Source of the DNA: UBA5543 sp964464965
GTDB taxonomy: Bacteria > Bacteroidota > Bacteroidia > Chitinophagales > Chitinophagaceae
Reading direction: 5' to 3'
Assembly (NCBI GenBank): GCA_964464965.1
Contig: CAYXHM010000006.1
Location: 1-64,000 of the forward strand
DNA length: 64,000 nt
Part shown: positions 17,604 to 27,100 of the stretch, one piece after another
Layout: the number at the start of each line of letters is the position of its first letter
Numbering within the stretch: the stretch's first letter is position 1
The notes under the pieces: generated by a model
The model's database searches: none
Told to the model about the DNA's origin: nothing
The model's input: only the letters and a program-made list of their open reading frames with translations
Position numbers and translations under genes: made by a program

Positions 17604-18461
17604 ATGAGGCAGTTAAAAATTGCCACCCAGATTACCAACAGGGATTCTCAGGCGGTGGAAAAGTACTTACAGGAGATCAGCAAAATATCTATGATTGCTC
17701 CTGAAGAGGAAACCACACTAGCCCAGCGTATCCACATGGGTGACCAGGTTGCGCTGGAAAAGCTTGTTAAAGCCAACTTGCGTTTCGTGGTATCTGTAGC
17801 TAAACAATATCAACACCAGGGATTATCTCTTAGTGATTTGATTAACGAGGGTAACCTTGGACTCATCAAAGCAGCACAGCGTTTTGATGAAACCAAAGGT
17901 TTTAAGTTCATATCGTACGCAGTATGGTGGATACGCCAGTCTATATTACAGGCATTGGCAGAGCAGGGACGTCTTGTACGCCTGCCGCAAAATAAAATAG
18001 GCACTTACAACAAGGCAAACAAAGCATATATAGCTTTTGAACAGGCCAACGAGCGTGAACCATCTACCGAAGAGCTGGCTACAATACTTGAAATGAGCGA
18101 AACGGAGGTAACTAATATATTTACCACCAACACACGCCACACATCTCTGGACGCACCAGTGCACGAGGCTGAAGATGTAGCTATGGGCGACCTGCTGGAA
18201 GGCAGCAGCGATACGGACGACGATGTAATGAAGGATTCACTGCGTAATGAGATACGCCGCATCCTGAAATCATTAAGCGTACGTGAAGCTGAGATACTGG
18301 CTGCATATTTTGGCCTGGAAGGCGACAATGGGCCAACCATAGAAGAAATAGGACAGAAATACGACCTGACTAAAGAACGCATCCGCCAGATAAAAGAACG
18401 TGCTATAAAACGTTTGCAAAAAGCGCGTTACAGCAACTCACTGAAAGGTTATCTGGGATAA
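17604..18461 (+). CDS. rpoD: Primary RNA polymerase sigma factor (RpoD/SigA family)
   Basis: 285 residues, the short primary sigma of Bacteroidota. Region 1.2 (residues 16-48, DSQAVEKYLQEISKI), region 2 (VKANLRFVVSVAKQYQ, LSDLINEGNLGLIKAAQRFD, FISYAVWWIRQSI), region 3 (REPSTEELATILEMS) and region 4 (LSVREAEILAAYFGLEG ... TIEEIGQKYDLTKERIRQIKERA). Region 1.1 is absent, and the protein reads TNPs of the TAnnTTTG type in this phylum. The gene is followed by a strong terminator and has an inverted repeat upstream. Confidence 0.95.
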   Translation: MRQLKIATQITNRDSQAVEKYLQEISKISMIAPEEETTLAQRIHMGDQVALEKLVKANLRFVVSVAKQYQHQGLSLSDLINEGNLGLIKAAQRFDETKGFKFISYAVWWIRQSILQALAEQGRLVRLPQNKIGTYNKANKAYIAFEQANEREPSTEELATILEMSETEVTNIFTTNTRHTSLDAPVHEAEDVAMGDLLEGSSDTDDDVMKDSLRNEIRRILKSLSVREAEILAAYFGLEGDNGPTIEEIGQKYDLTKERIRQIKERAIKRLQKARYSNSLKGYLG

Positions 18462-18484
18462 CTGATAATGTAGCTATCATTGTT

Positions 18485-18513
18485 AAGCCGTGGTTAATCA
18501 CCACGGCTTTTTT
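18485..18513 (+). terminator. Rho-independent terminator after rpoD
   Basis: Stem AAGCCGTGG with CCACGGCTT, loop TTAATCA region, then six or more T. Confidence 0.9.
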
Positions 18514-18565
18514 GTTTTATGCAGGTTATGTATAATATTTTTACACCAATAGAAAACACAAGATA

Positions 18566-19309
18566 ATGCTGAATACCAACCATACTAAAAGCGACGCTAA
18601 AACTGTAAACCTTTATAACCAGGCATATTCTGAAAATTACAGGCACTTTGATGAGCAATATATCGGCATGCCCGATTATAATCATTTCGTACCGTTGCTG
18701 AAAAAACTCACCGGTGAATTTAACAGGCCTATAAAAGTACTTGAAGTAGGTTGCGGTACAGGCAGGTATTTCCATGCATTGAACAATACAGTTGAGTTGA
18801 CGGGTATAGACATATCCGGCCCTATGTTGAAACTGGCTGAAAACCCACTGAAAAGTGATGAGGTGAATATACCTATGATAGACCTTATTGAGGGTAGCGT
18901 GTTTGAGCATGATTTTGGTGCGGAAAAGTTTGACTTTATTTATTCAATAGGAGTACTGGCAGAACACGCCCCTTTTACTCAGCATATTTGTAACAAGCTG
19001 TATAACCTGCTGAATGATGATGGCGTTTTATATTTTACCGCAGTTGATATAGATGACCGTAAGGACTTTAAACGTAAACTGGCAGAAACCGCATATCCAT
19101 TACTGCCCGGCGCAATAAGGAGTATACTGGACAAACGCTGGGAAACCAACTATATGACCTACAGGCAACTGGACCAGATGATGGCTGCAAGCAGGTTTGA
19201 TGAATATGAAATATCAACCTATAAGGCCGAAGGCGGGGGGTGGGTAGGCGCGCACCTGGAATGCATTGCCCGCAAACATGATGCCCTTACGAAGTCTCTT
19301 TTCGTGTAA
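18566..19309 (+). CDS. Class I SAM-dependent methyltransferase
   Basis: 247 residues. SAM-binding motif I is VLEVGCGTGRYFHAL (about 53-67), acidic motif II ELTGIDISGPML, and motif III region FIYSIGVLAEHAPF (about 119-132). The substrate is not evident. The 3' end overlaps the convergent glycosyltransferase gene by 23 bases. Because GT2-DUF2062 and C45 genes follow, a link to the same lipid/pigment pathway is possible but not shown; it has its own start after the rpoD terminator. Confidence 0.82.
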   Translation: MLNTNHTKSDAKTVNLYNQAYSENYRHFDEQYIGMPDYNHFVPLLKKLTGEFNRPIKVLEVGCGTGRYFHALNNTVELTGIDISGPMLKLAENPLKSDEVNIPMIDLIEGSVFEHDFGAEKFDFIYSIGVLAEHAPFTQHICNKLYNLLNDDGVLYFTAVDIDDRKDFKRKLAETAYPLLPGAIRSILDKRWETNYMTYRQLDQMMAASRFDEYEISTYKAEGGGWVGAHLECIARKHDALTKSLFV

Positions 19310-20468
19310 GGGTAAACAACAATAATGATAACAGGTAAACTACAATGCCTGAAGCTATAGCAAGTATGGTGCCTCCTAAGAAAAAGGAAGCACCTTCTTC
19401 TTTTACAACATCCAAAGTGATATTGCGGAAATCGGGCAATATGGTATCTATACCAAGTATCCATTTACCCGTCGCAACACTCAATGCCATTATTACGAAC
19501 ATTATAGGTGGAATACTGATATTTGCTGCAAGCAGGAATAGCGCTTTGTTTAGCCTGAAAAGTATGGCTAATGGTATGCCTATAGCCAGTTGAAATCCCC
19601 ATACAGGTACTATGCCCATAAACACCCCAAAACCAAGCGAAGCGGCTTTCCTGTTGTTGGTTTCACCGGGGGTGGCGAATATGGCCTGGTATAACATTTT
19701 CCTGCCCTTACTGCTGAACAGGTTACGGACAAAATCACGGGGTTTTATCCATAGTACGGATATCAGCACCAGTACGGTGTTCAATATGCTGATGCGTGTA
19801 AAATCTTTGCCGGGGCGGAAATGAGATACACGTTCTTCTGGTTTGGGATAATATACAGATACTGGCACACCCCTTACGGCTATCCCGCTCCACGATGCAC
19901 GTACTATTACTTCTATTTCAAACTCGTACTTGGTAGTGAAATACTTTTTATCTGCCAGCTTGCTGACAGGGTAAGACCGATAACCCGATTGTGTATCCTG
20001 TAGCCTGATGCCCGTGTTTACCCAAAACCAGAAGTTAGAAAACCTGTTGCCGAAGCTGCTCTTGCCTGGTACATTTTCCTGGTCGAGGTTACGGGCGCCT
20101 ATCAGTAAAGAATTTGGCTCAACTTCCAGCCAGCTCAGGAATTCCACTACATCTTTTGCATAGTGCTGCCCGTCGCTGTCCAGCGTAATGGCATGGTCGT
20201 AGCCAAGCTTAACGGCTTCTTTAAAACCTGTGCGCAATGCCATTCCCTTGCCCTTGTTAGGGCTGTAATTTACCACATGTACCTGCGGGAAACGGGTAAG
20301 TATCTCTGCCGTATTATCGGTGCTGCCGTCGTTTATTACTATGATGCGAGAGGTGTATTGCAATACATCGCTCAGTACATCTGCCAGTGTGCCCGCGTTG
20401 TTATACGTAGGTATCAGCACACAGGCTTTTAGTGCCCGGAAACGTTCTTCGTAAATGGGTGGCGTCAT
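19287..20468 (-). CDS. Glycosyltransferase family 2 fused to DUF2062
   Basis: 393 residues. Residues 15-240 are a GT-A glycosyltransferase: ACVLIPTYNNAGTLADV, VINDGSTDNT and the metal-binding DSDGQH (about 97-102), most like dolichyl-phosphate mannose synthase-type enzymes. Residues 255-390 form a DUF2062 membrane domain with several hydrophobic helices (FGVFMGIVPVWGFQLAIGIP, ANISIPPIMFVIMALSV). It starts 13 bases after the C45-type gene and is surely in one operon with it. This fusion and this neighbour recur in flexirubin/aryl-polyene gene sets; the other genes of such a set are not in view. Confidence 0.85.
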   Translation of the reverse strand: MTPPIYEERFRALKACVLIPTYNNAGTLADVLSDVLQYTSRIIVINDGSTDNTAEILTRFPQVHVVNYSPNKGKGMALRTGFKEAVKLGYDHAITLDSDGQHYAKDVVEFLSWLEVEPNSLLIGARNLDQENVPGKSSFGNRFSNFWFWVNTGIRLQDTQSGYRSYPVSKLADKKYFTTKYEFEIEVIVRASWSGIAVRGVPVSVYYPKPEERVSHFRPGKDFTRISILNTVLVLISVLWIKPRDFVRNLFSSKGRKMLYQAIFATPGETNNRKAASLGFGVFMGIVPVWGFQLAIGIPLAILFRLNKALFLLAANISIPPIMFVIMALSVATGKWILGIDTILPDFRNITLDVVKEEGASFFLGGTILAIASGIVVYLLSLLLFTLTRKETS

Positions 20469-20481
20469 TACGGTTGCAAAA

Positions 20482-22164
20482 TTATTGCTTTATACTCTTT
20501 TTGCACAAGGCTATTTTCTCTTCAATGGCTTTGCGCTCATCTACTGTGGCTATCTCTTTGGTAAGAGCAGTATTGTAGTAAGATATGGCGGCTTTGTACC
20601 ATCCCTGTTGCACGCAATAGTCTCCTGCTATACGGTAAGCATCGTAATGACCAGGGTTGCTGCGCACCACCTCTGCGGTATCTACAGGCCGGTGTGCCTG
20701 CAGAGCCAGTTTGTTCTTCCTGAACTTCAGGTAGTCTGCAAACTGCTGTGTGTAGATAAAACTATCTGCGGGTATGGTAAGGGCAGGTTCTATAAGTATA
20801 GTGTCTTTTTGTAATCCTTTTAGGGCAAATACCTTGCGCAGGTCGTAGCAGGCGTAGGGGCCGAGCTGCCAGCTGTTGCCGGTGCTTACCCACATGCGCA
20901 GGCTATCGGGCTGGAAGATGATGGAGTGGTGGGCTATCAGTTGGTTCACAGCTTTTTCATTACCTGTGCCAATGTCTGCACCATTTAGGCCTTTACGGTC
21001 GCGCAGGATGTCTGCCATCTTTTGCGGGGTGAGAGGGTAGTTGCTGTCCATCAGTTCCTGCAGCCTTTTGTAGCGATATACAGATGCGCTTTTGTCTTTC
21101 TGCTCTATGTTCAGTTCCTGCGCGTCAAAGCCCTTGCTCTGGTAGTGGTTGGTACATTGTATGTTGTCTTTGTTAGGGTCATAGATGTGTAGCTCTTTGG
21201 GTGTCTTTTCTATCACCACTGCTTTGCCATCGGCAGCACTGCCTACCAAAAAGCTCTCGGATACAAACATCTCCCTGTTCCCGGCAATAGCTATAGCTTC
21301 TTTGATATTACCTGCATATTGCAATACTTCCCTTGCTACCAGCGATACGGGCGTGGCGGCATCTTTCGGAATGTCTGAACGTGCGGCGTTGATGGTCACA
21401 GTTAAGCCTTTTTCATTCATGCCAGATACCACGCCTGTAAAACCACCCCATGTTACAAAGGCAAACTTGTGTCCCTTATCAGGATTATAAAACGCTACAA
21501 TCTTATTTTCTGCAAACTTATCGCCCACCCAGAAGTCGAAGTTGCGGCCTATGAGCATAGAGCCATCTGCTGTTTTACTGTCCCATGCCCCAAATGATGT
21601 ACAGCCTACCAGCATCATATTCTGCAATGCATGGCCAATGTCGTGTGCTGCATGATAGTTCATCAGGCGGGTATAGTTGTCGCCTATCCAGGTAAAACTG
21701 TCTGATGCGGAGCGGGATATACCGTATATCTCCTGTTTGTATTCATCTTTCACATGCCCGGGCAGGTTGCGGTTCATAAAGCCTATCAGGTACTTCAGCA
21801 TATTGCGCCACCATTCACTGGGTACCATCTGCTTTATCTGTTCTGTAAAAGCTACCTCCTGGTCTATTACCTGTTGCCTTGAAAGCTTCCCGTTTTTTAT
21901 GCCCAGTTCGTACGGCTTTCCCGATACATACATTTCATACAGGCCGTATCCATTTTTCTTTATCCAGTTGTCGCCGATAGTGCGCAGGGTGCCACCCTTA
22001 TCTGCAACCTGCAACTGCCGGCTGATGCTATCCTTCACCGGTGGGGGAGTGTATTCAGATACATTATATATCCACACCGCCATGATGATACAGAACAGCA
22101 GGAATATGGCCAATGCAATGGTAAATGTCTTGAGTATTTTGCGGAGGATGCGCATGGGGTGCAA
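20482..22164 (-). CDS. C45-type autoproteolytic acyltransferase/hydrolase
   Basis: 560 residues. An N-terminal anchor (residues 14-33) and then an Ntn-hydrolase domain of the C45 (acyl-CoA:6-aminopenicillanate acyltransferase-like) family: VGC188TSFGAWD with Cys188 as predicted autocleavage nucleophile, DGSMLIGRNFDFWVGD, KFAFVTWGGFTGVVSGMNEKGL. The C-terminus (about 500-560) has a TPR-like helical pair (AYRIAGDYCVQQGWYKAAISYY). The enzyme acts on the periplasmic side by its topology. The natural substrate is not known. First gene of a two-gene operon with the GT2-DUF2062 gene. Confidence 0.85.
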   Translation of the reverse strand: MHPMRILRKILKTFTIALAIFLLFCIIMAVWIYNVSEYTPPPVKDSISRQLQVADKGGTLRTIGDNWIKKNGYGLYEMYVSGKPYELGIKNGKLSRQQVIDQEVAFTEQIKQMVPSEWWRNMLKYLIGFMNRNLPGHVKDEYKQEIYGISRSASDSFTWIGDNYTRLMNYHAAHDIGHALQNMMLVGCTSFGAWDSKTADGSMLIGRNFDFWVGDKFAENKIVAFYNPDKGHKFAFVTWGGFTGVVSGMNEKGLTVTINAARSDIPKDAATPVSLVAREVLQYAGNIKEAIAIAGNREMFVSESFLVGSAADGKAVVIEKTPKELHIYDPNKDNIQCTNHYQSKGFDAQELNIEQKDKSASVYRYKRLQELMDSNYPLTPQKMADILRDRKGLNGADIGTGNEKAVNQLIAHHSIIFQPDSLRMWVSTGNSWQLGPYACYDLRKVFALKGLQKDTILIEPALTIPADSFIYTQQFADYLKFRKNKLALQAHRPVDTAEVVRSNPGHYDAYRIAGDYCVQQGWYKAAISYYNTALTKEIATVDERKAIEEKIALCKKSIKQ

Positions 22165-22210
22165 AGTTAAAGGTTTTCAACGCAGCATGGGGAACGTGTA
22201 AGGTGTAAAC

Positions 22211-22250
22211 AAAAAAATACCCCATGTCCAGAAAATAGGGCATGGGGTAA
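22211..22250 (-). terminator. Rho-independent terminator after DUF4397 gene
   Basis: On the minus strand TACCCCATG pairs with CATGGGGTA across an 11-14-base loop and is followed by seven T. It lies directly behind the DUF4397 gene. Confidence 0.85.
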
Positions 22251-22273
22251 CAAATAAAATATGTGTTTAACCA

Positions 22274-23977
22274 TTATAGTTTGCTGAACCTGGAATAATA
22301 CAATGCTCCATCCTCTGCCTGTAACAATAATATGTAAACACCATTGGTCAGTGCGCTCACGTTCATGTTATTTACATTACCGGTTGCCTGAAATATTATT
22401 TTACCTGTAATGTCTGCAATTGCTGCATGTTTTATAGACGCAGCCGTGTTGAATGATATTACGTCTGTAGCAGGGTTAGGGCTAATGATGATTGCTGTAG
22501 CGTGTTTTGTTATATCGTTTACACTTACCTGTATGTCAACTGGCAGTTCTTTCATAGCGCCACCTTCAGGCATAGCAGCCCATAATCCAAACTTTGCCCC
22601 TTCGCTGTTATTAAAAGTGTCAATAAAGCCTGATGTAACTATGGTTATCGTTTTGCCACCAATATTCCAATTGTCAAAAGGCAACAAATAATTGTTCATA
22701 AAAGTACTGGTGCCGGCAGTATCTACTTTTAAAAGATACTTATTACCTGCGCCCGGGCTTGCAATGCCATGCTGGTAGTTGGTATATTGCCCATATGCCA
22801 TATTAGTTACAAATGCAGAGCCTGGTACCGGTGAAATGTCTGGGAGGGTGCAGTCTGTACTGCTGTGCATAAACAGCAGGCTGGCCGTTGTGGTGGTGGG
22901 TGCTTCTTCCATAGCAAATGCATATGTTTTCAGATCGAGCGGCGGCCTGGGCGAATAGTTTTTAGAGCTGTCATGAATGCCGTAAAACACTGCAGAATAT
23001 GTAGAACCAGAATCAAGAATCAATGTTTTTTCATACATTTCATCGTTCAGCCCCGCTTTTCTGATGCTTATATCCGTAGAAACATCTGCGATAGCGTCCA
23101 TATATAGTGTAGCATGCCTGAAATCAAGGTTGCTTATTATTTTCTCGCCATTAGTATAAATATCTACAAGTTGTACTGCAGTATCGGCACTGTTATGTAT
23201 AAACTGTATGCGGGCAAGTTTTTCTGCTTCAGCAGATGTATCCAAAGGCACCAGCATGCCGCCTTCCGGCAGTGCCATCCATAGGCCAAAAGGTTCACCG
23301 TTGCTATTGGCTGCCGGATTTATAAAACCGGATGTAAGTATTGTTACAGCTTTGCCGTCTATATTGTAATTAGGTATATCTGCCAGGTAGGTGTGCGATG
23401 TTTTGTTACCCGCCCGGTTTGTAAGACGGAAGATATAAGATTTATTTGTTTTCAACGATGTATAGCCTGTGCTGAAACCCTTATAGCCTATATCATCTGC
23501 CATATTTATGAGTTGGGTCCTTATGTCCATTACGGGTGCATCTGTAGACCCGTTTGCAAATACCATTTGTGTTTCCCCAACATTAGCTCCTGTAATAGTG
23601 CGATCAAAAACATCTAACGACACTTCCGGTATCGGGGAATATCCCGACGTGCTGTTAATACCGTTTATGACGATGGTATAAATTTTAGCAGGGTCAAGCG
23701 TTATGCTTTTAGCCAGGAAAGTATCTATTACCTGCGACGATATCATATCAGCAATACCAATCTCAGTTGGGACTGATGATGCCAAATTCACATCGAAAAA
23801 AGGCGTAGCCTGCCTGAACGCAATATCATTTTGCACTAGAATCCCGTCAATGTATACATCTATACCCGGCAGGCTTAAATCAGCACAGTTGTTAATAAAT
23901 TGCACTTTTACTACTTGCGCTCTCAGTGATGAAGCAAAAAAGAATAGGGCAACAACAAGAATGTGTTTCAATTTCAT
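22274..23977 (-). CDS. Secreted protein with duplicated DUF4397 modules and T9SS sorting domain
   Basis: 567 residues. Signal peptide MKLKHILVVALFFFASSLRA. Two tandem copies of a module of about 230 residues: VKVQFINNCADL (22 onward) and ARIQFIHNSADT (about 256 onward), each containing the DUF4397 hotspot 'VYIDG/IYTNG', and each ending in a similar segment (VTILTSGFI ... FGLWMALPEGG and VTSGFI ... FGLWAAMPEGG). The C-terminus IISPNPATDVISF ... SRFSKL is a type A T9SS sorting domain. Surface or secreted, ligand unknown. Single gene with a good terminator. Confidence 0.82.
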   Translation of the reverse strand: MKLKHILVVALFFFASSLRAQVVKVQFINNCADLSLPGIDVYIDGILVQNDIAFRQATPFFDVNLASSVPTEIGIADMISSQVIDTFLAKSITLDPAKIYTIVINGINSTSGYSPIPEVSLDVFDRTITGANVGETQMVFANGSTDAPVMDIRTQLINMADDIGYKGFSTGYTSLKTNKSYIFRLTNRAGNKTSHTYLADIPNYNIDGKAVTILTSGFINPAANSNGEPFGLWMALPEGGMLVPLDTSAEAEKLARIQFIHNSADTAVQLVDIYTNGEKIISNLDFRHATLYMDAIADVSTDISIRKAGLNDEMYEKTLILDSGSTYSAVFYGIHDSSKNYSPRPPLDLKTYAFAMEEAPTTTTASLLFMHSSTDCTLPDISPVPGSAFVTNMAYGQYTNYQHGIASPGAGNKYLLKVDTAGTSTFMNNYLLPFDNWNIGGKTITIVTSGFIDTFNNSEGAKFGLWAAMPEGGAMKELPVDIQVSVNDITKHATAIIISPNPATDVISFNTAASIKHAAIADITGKIIFQATGNVNNMNVSALTNGVYILLLQAEDGALYYSRFSKL

Positions 23978-24110
23978 TATATATCGTTTAGCTGTTAAAT
24001 ATGTAATTACTGTTTAAATTTAATGATTTTTTTCTAAACAGCCGGGTTTTAAGACATATCTGTGGATGAGGTATTGGTTATAATCGGTAAATTGTATTAT
24101 CAAAACGGGT

Positions 24111-27100
24111 ATGATTAAAAGATATTTAATAGGTAAACATCTGGCAAAAGGGGTAATATTATATAGTGTGTTATGTATGTACATGCTGCATACATCAGTT
24201 ATTGCACAGAATATAGCTACACCATCTATAAGGTTGAATAATAATGTAGTTGTCAGTAATGCCTTGACACCCGTTACCTGGCTTGCAGATAATACTCATT
24301 CAGGAAAGCTTCCGGTGCAGGTGTTGTTACAGTTTCAGTCACTACCATCTGCATCAGCAAAGGCACAGTTAAAAGATAATGGCATTATCCTGTTAGATTA
24401 TCTTCCGGGTAATGTATATACTGCCATTGTTCATAGTCTTCCCCCGGCTTCCGTTTTTCAGTCGTCGGGCATCTCGCTTATAGCAGATGTGCAGCCCGGG
24501 TGGAAGATAAGCGACGAACTGAAACAGGCCCTTACCCTGCAAGCCGATTTTGCAGATGTTACCGTATTGTTTACAGGAGATTACAGTCGTGCGGATATTG
24601 ATGCGCAGTTTTATGAGTTGGGTGCAGAGATAATCAGCGAAAGGATAACGATGGGTTATTGTCATATAAAAATACCGGTTGACAAGGTGTTACAACTCGC
24701 ACAATGGCATCATGTAAGTTATATGAGCAGCTACAGGCAGGATGTACCGCTAAACACCTATGCCAAAGCCATGACCCGTATGCATATAGCGGCTGACAAT
24801 TCTACTGTGGGCGGTTATGGGCTAAAAGGCAAAGGTGTTGCCATTGGTATAGGGGATAATACTTCGGGAGTGTATCACGTGGATTTATCCGACCGGATTA
24901 TTAATTATAATCCGCAGGCATATACCAACCATGGCGTGCATATAAATGGTATTGCAGGTGGTGCAGGTATAGTTGACCCCAAAGGAGAGGGTATGGCATC
25001 CGCAGCTACACTTACCAATCATTTTTTTAGTGATGTACTGGAAGCTACGCCTTTTATAGCAAGCCAGCATAATGCTGTGGCTACTAATAATTCTTATTCC
25101 GCATCCAGTGGCAGCTGCGAATATTCAGGTACATACGATGTTCTTTCTGCTGGGCTCGATAACCTGTGCAACGATTATAAAAATGTATTCCAGGTGTTCG
25201 CTGCAGCAAACGATGGTTTGTTCGATTGTCCGCCTTATCCTAAAGGCTTTGCAACCATTGCAGGGGGCTACCAGGCAGCTAAGAACATCATCGTAGTAGC
25301 CAGTACAGATAAGGAATATGTAAATGCAGACAACTCATCTCGCGGGCCTTTGAGGGACGGGCGTTTGAAACCTGAAATAACAGCGGTAGGCGTAGATGTG
25401 ATTTCTGATACCAAGAACGATGAATACCTAGTAGCAAGTGGCACCAGTATGGCTTGTCCGCAGGTAGCAGGTGCGGCGGCATTGCTCACAGAGCGTATCC
25501 GCCAGTTAGGTGGTAGTTTTAACCCCCGTTCAGATGTGTTAAAAACCTTAATGATAAATGGTGCCACAGATATAGGCATACCCGGCCCTGATTTCAGGTT
25601 TGGCTTTGGTTTCCTGAATGTGGAGCGTTCACTTATTATGCTGGATAGCAATCGTTACTTCACCAATACCGTTAATAATGGTGCGCAGGTTACGCATAAT
25701 ATAACTGTGCCTCCAGGTACCGGCCAGCTAAAGATAACACTGTGCTGGCACGATGTTGCTGCCAGTCCGCTGGCTACTACACAGTTGGTAAATGATTTAG
25801 ATCTTGTGGTGTCAGAGCCTGGGGGAGCATTACATAACCCTTTGGTATTAGACCCTTCTCCGGCAAATATCAATAATCCCGCCATAGAGAAAGAAGACAG
25901 GCTGAATAATACAGAGCAGGTGGTAATACAAAACCCTGCAGCAGGAATTTATACTGCTATGGTAAAAGGTTATTCATTACCGTCCGGCAGCAGGGATTAT
26001 GTATTAGCATATGATTTTTTACCACAGGGCATACATGTGAAATACCCCCTCGCCAACAGCGCTGTAAATGCTGCTGATTCAGTATATGTATATTGGGATG
26101 CAGTTAATAGCAATGGCGTATTCAGTCTTGAGTATTCTATCAACAATGGTACCTCATGGATAGCGATAGACAACAACATCCCCGCAGATAGGCGCCACTA
26201 TAAATGGATGGTGCCGGGTGGCATTAATTCAGGCAAATGCCTCGTCAGATTGTCCCGGGCATCAGAACAGTCTGTATCAGGCATGTTCGTGATAAATGAG
26301 CAACCCACAGTGAGAATGTCTGCTATACAATGCCCCGGCTATGTCAATATAGAGTGGGATGCTGTGCAAAATGCTACTGCCTACCATGTAATGAGAAAGA
26401 GCGGACCGGTATTAATTACGGTAGATACTGTAACGGATACAACTTATATTTTCCCAGGACTGGCCTTAGATAGTACTTACTACGTCACCGTTGCGCCCGT
26501 GATAGACGGGTTGCAGGGATATCGTGCCATTGCTAAAAAGCGCAAGCCATCGGACGGTAACTGCAATGGCAATATTTCAGACGGGGACCTGATGGTAGGG
26601 GTATTGGAATCTCCTGCAACAGGGCGCATGTTTACTGAAACAGAATTGACCGGCAATGAATTGTTACGGGTCAGTGTGCGTAATCTTGACGATGTAGCTA
26701 ATGCGGGTTATTCACTGTCTTACAGCATAAACGGGGCTGCCTGGGTAACACAAAATTTCTCAGACCCTTTGCCTGCAAATGATGTGAAGACAATCTCGCT
26801 TCCTGGTGTAGATTTATCAGAGATAGGCGATTATGAGATAAGAATGGCTGTCACCAACACCTCATCTGTAGATAATGTACCGCAGAACGATAGTGCGGTT
26901 TTTTATATTGCACAATTGCCTAATGCACCTGTAACACTCGACTATACAGATGATTTCGAGAGCCTGCTTTCTTTTAATGTAGAGAAAGACACCTTTGGCT
27001 TCAGCAATGGCAGGCGATGGGATTTTCAGAGTACGACTGATACTGGCAGGATAAGGAGTTTGGTGCTGCAGGATGTCACCATTAGTGGGCAGCGTTCATT

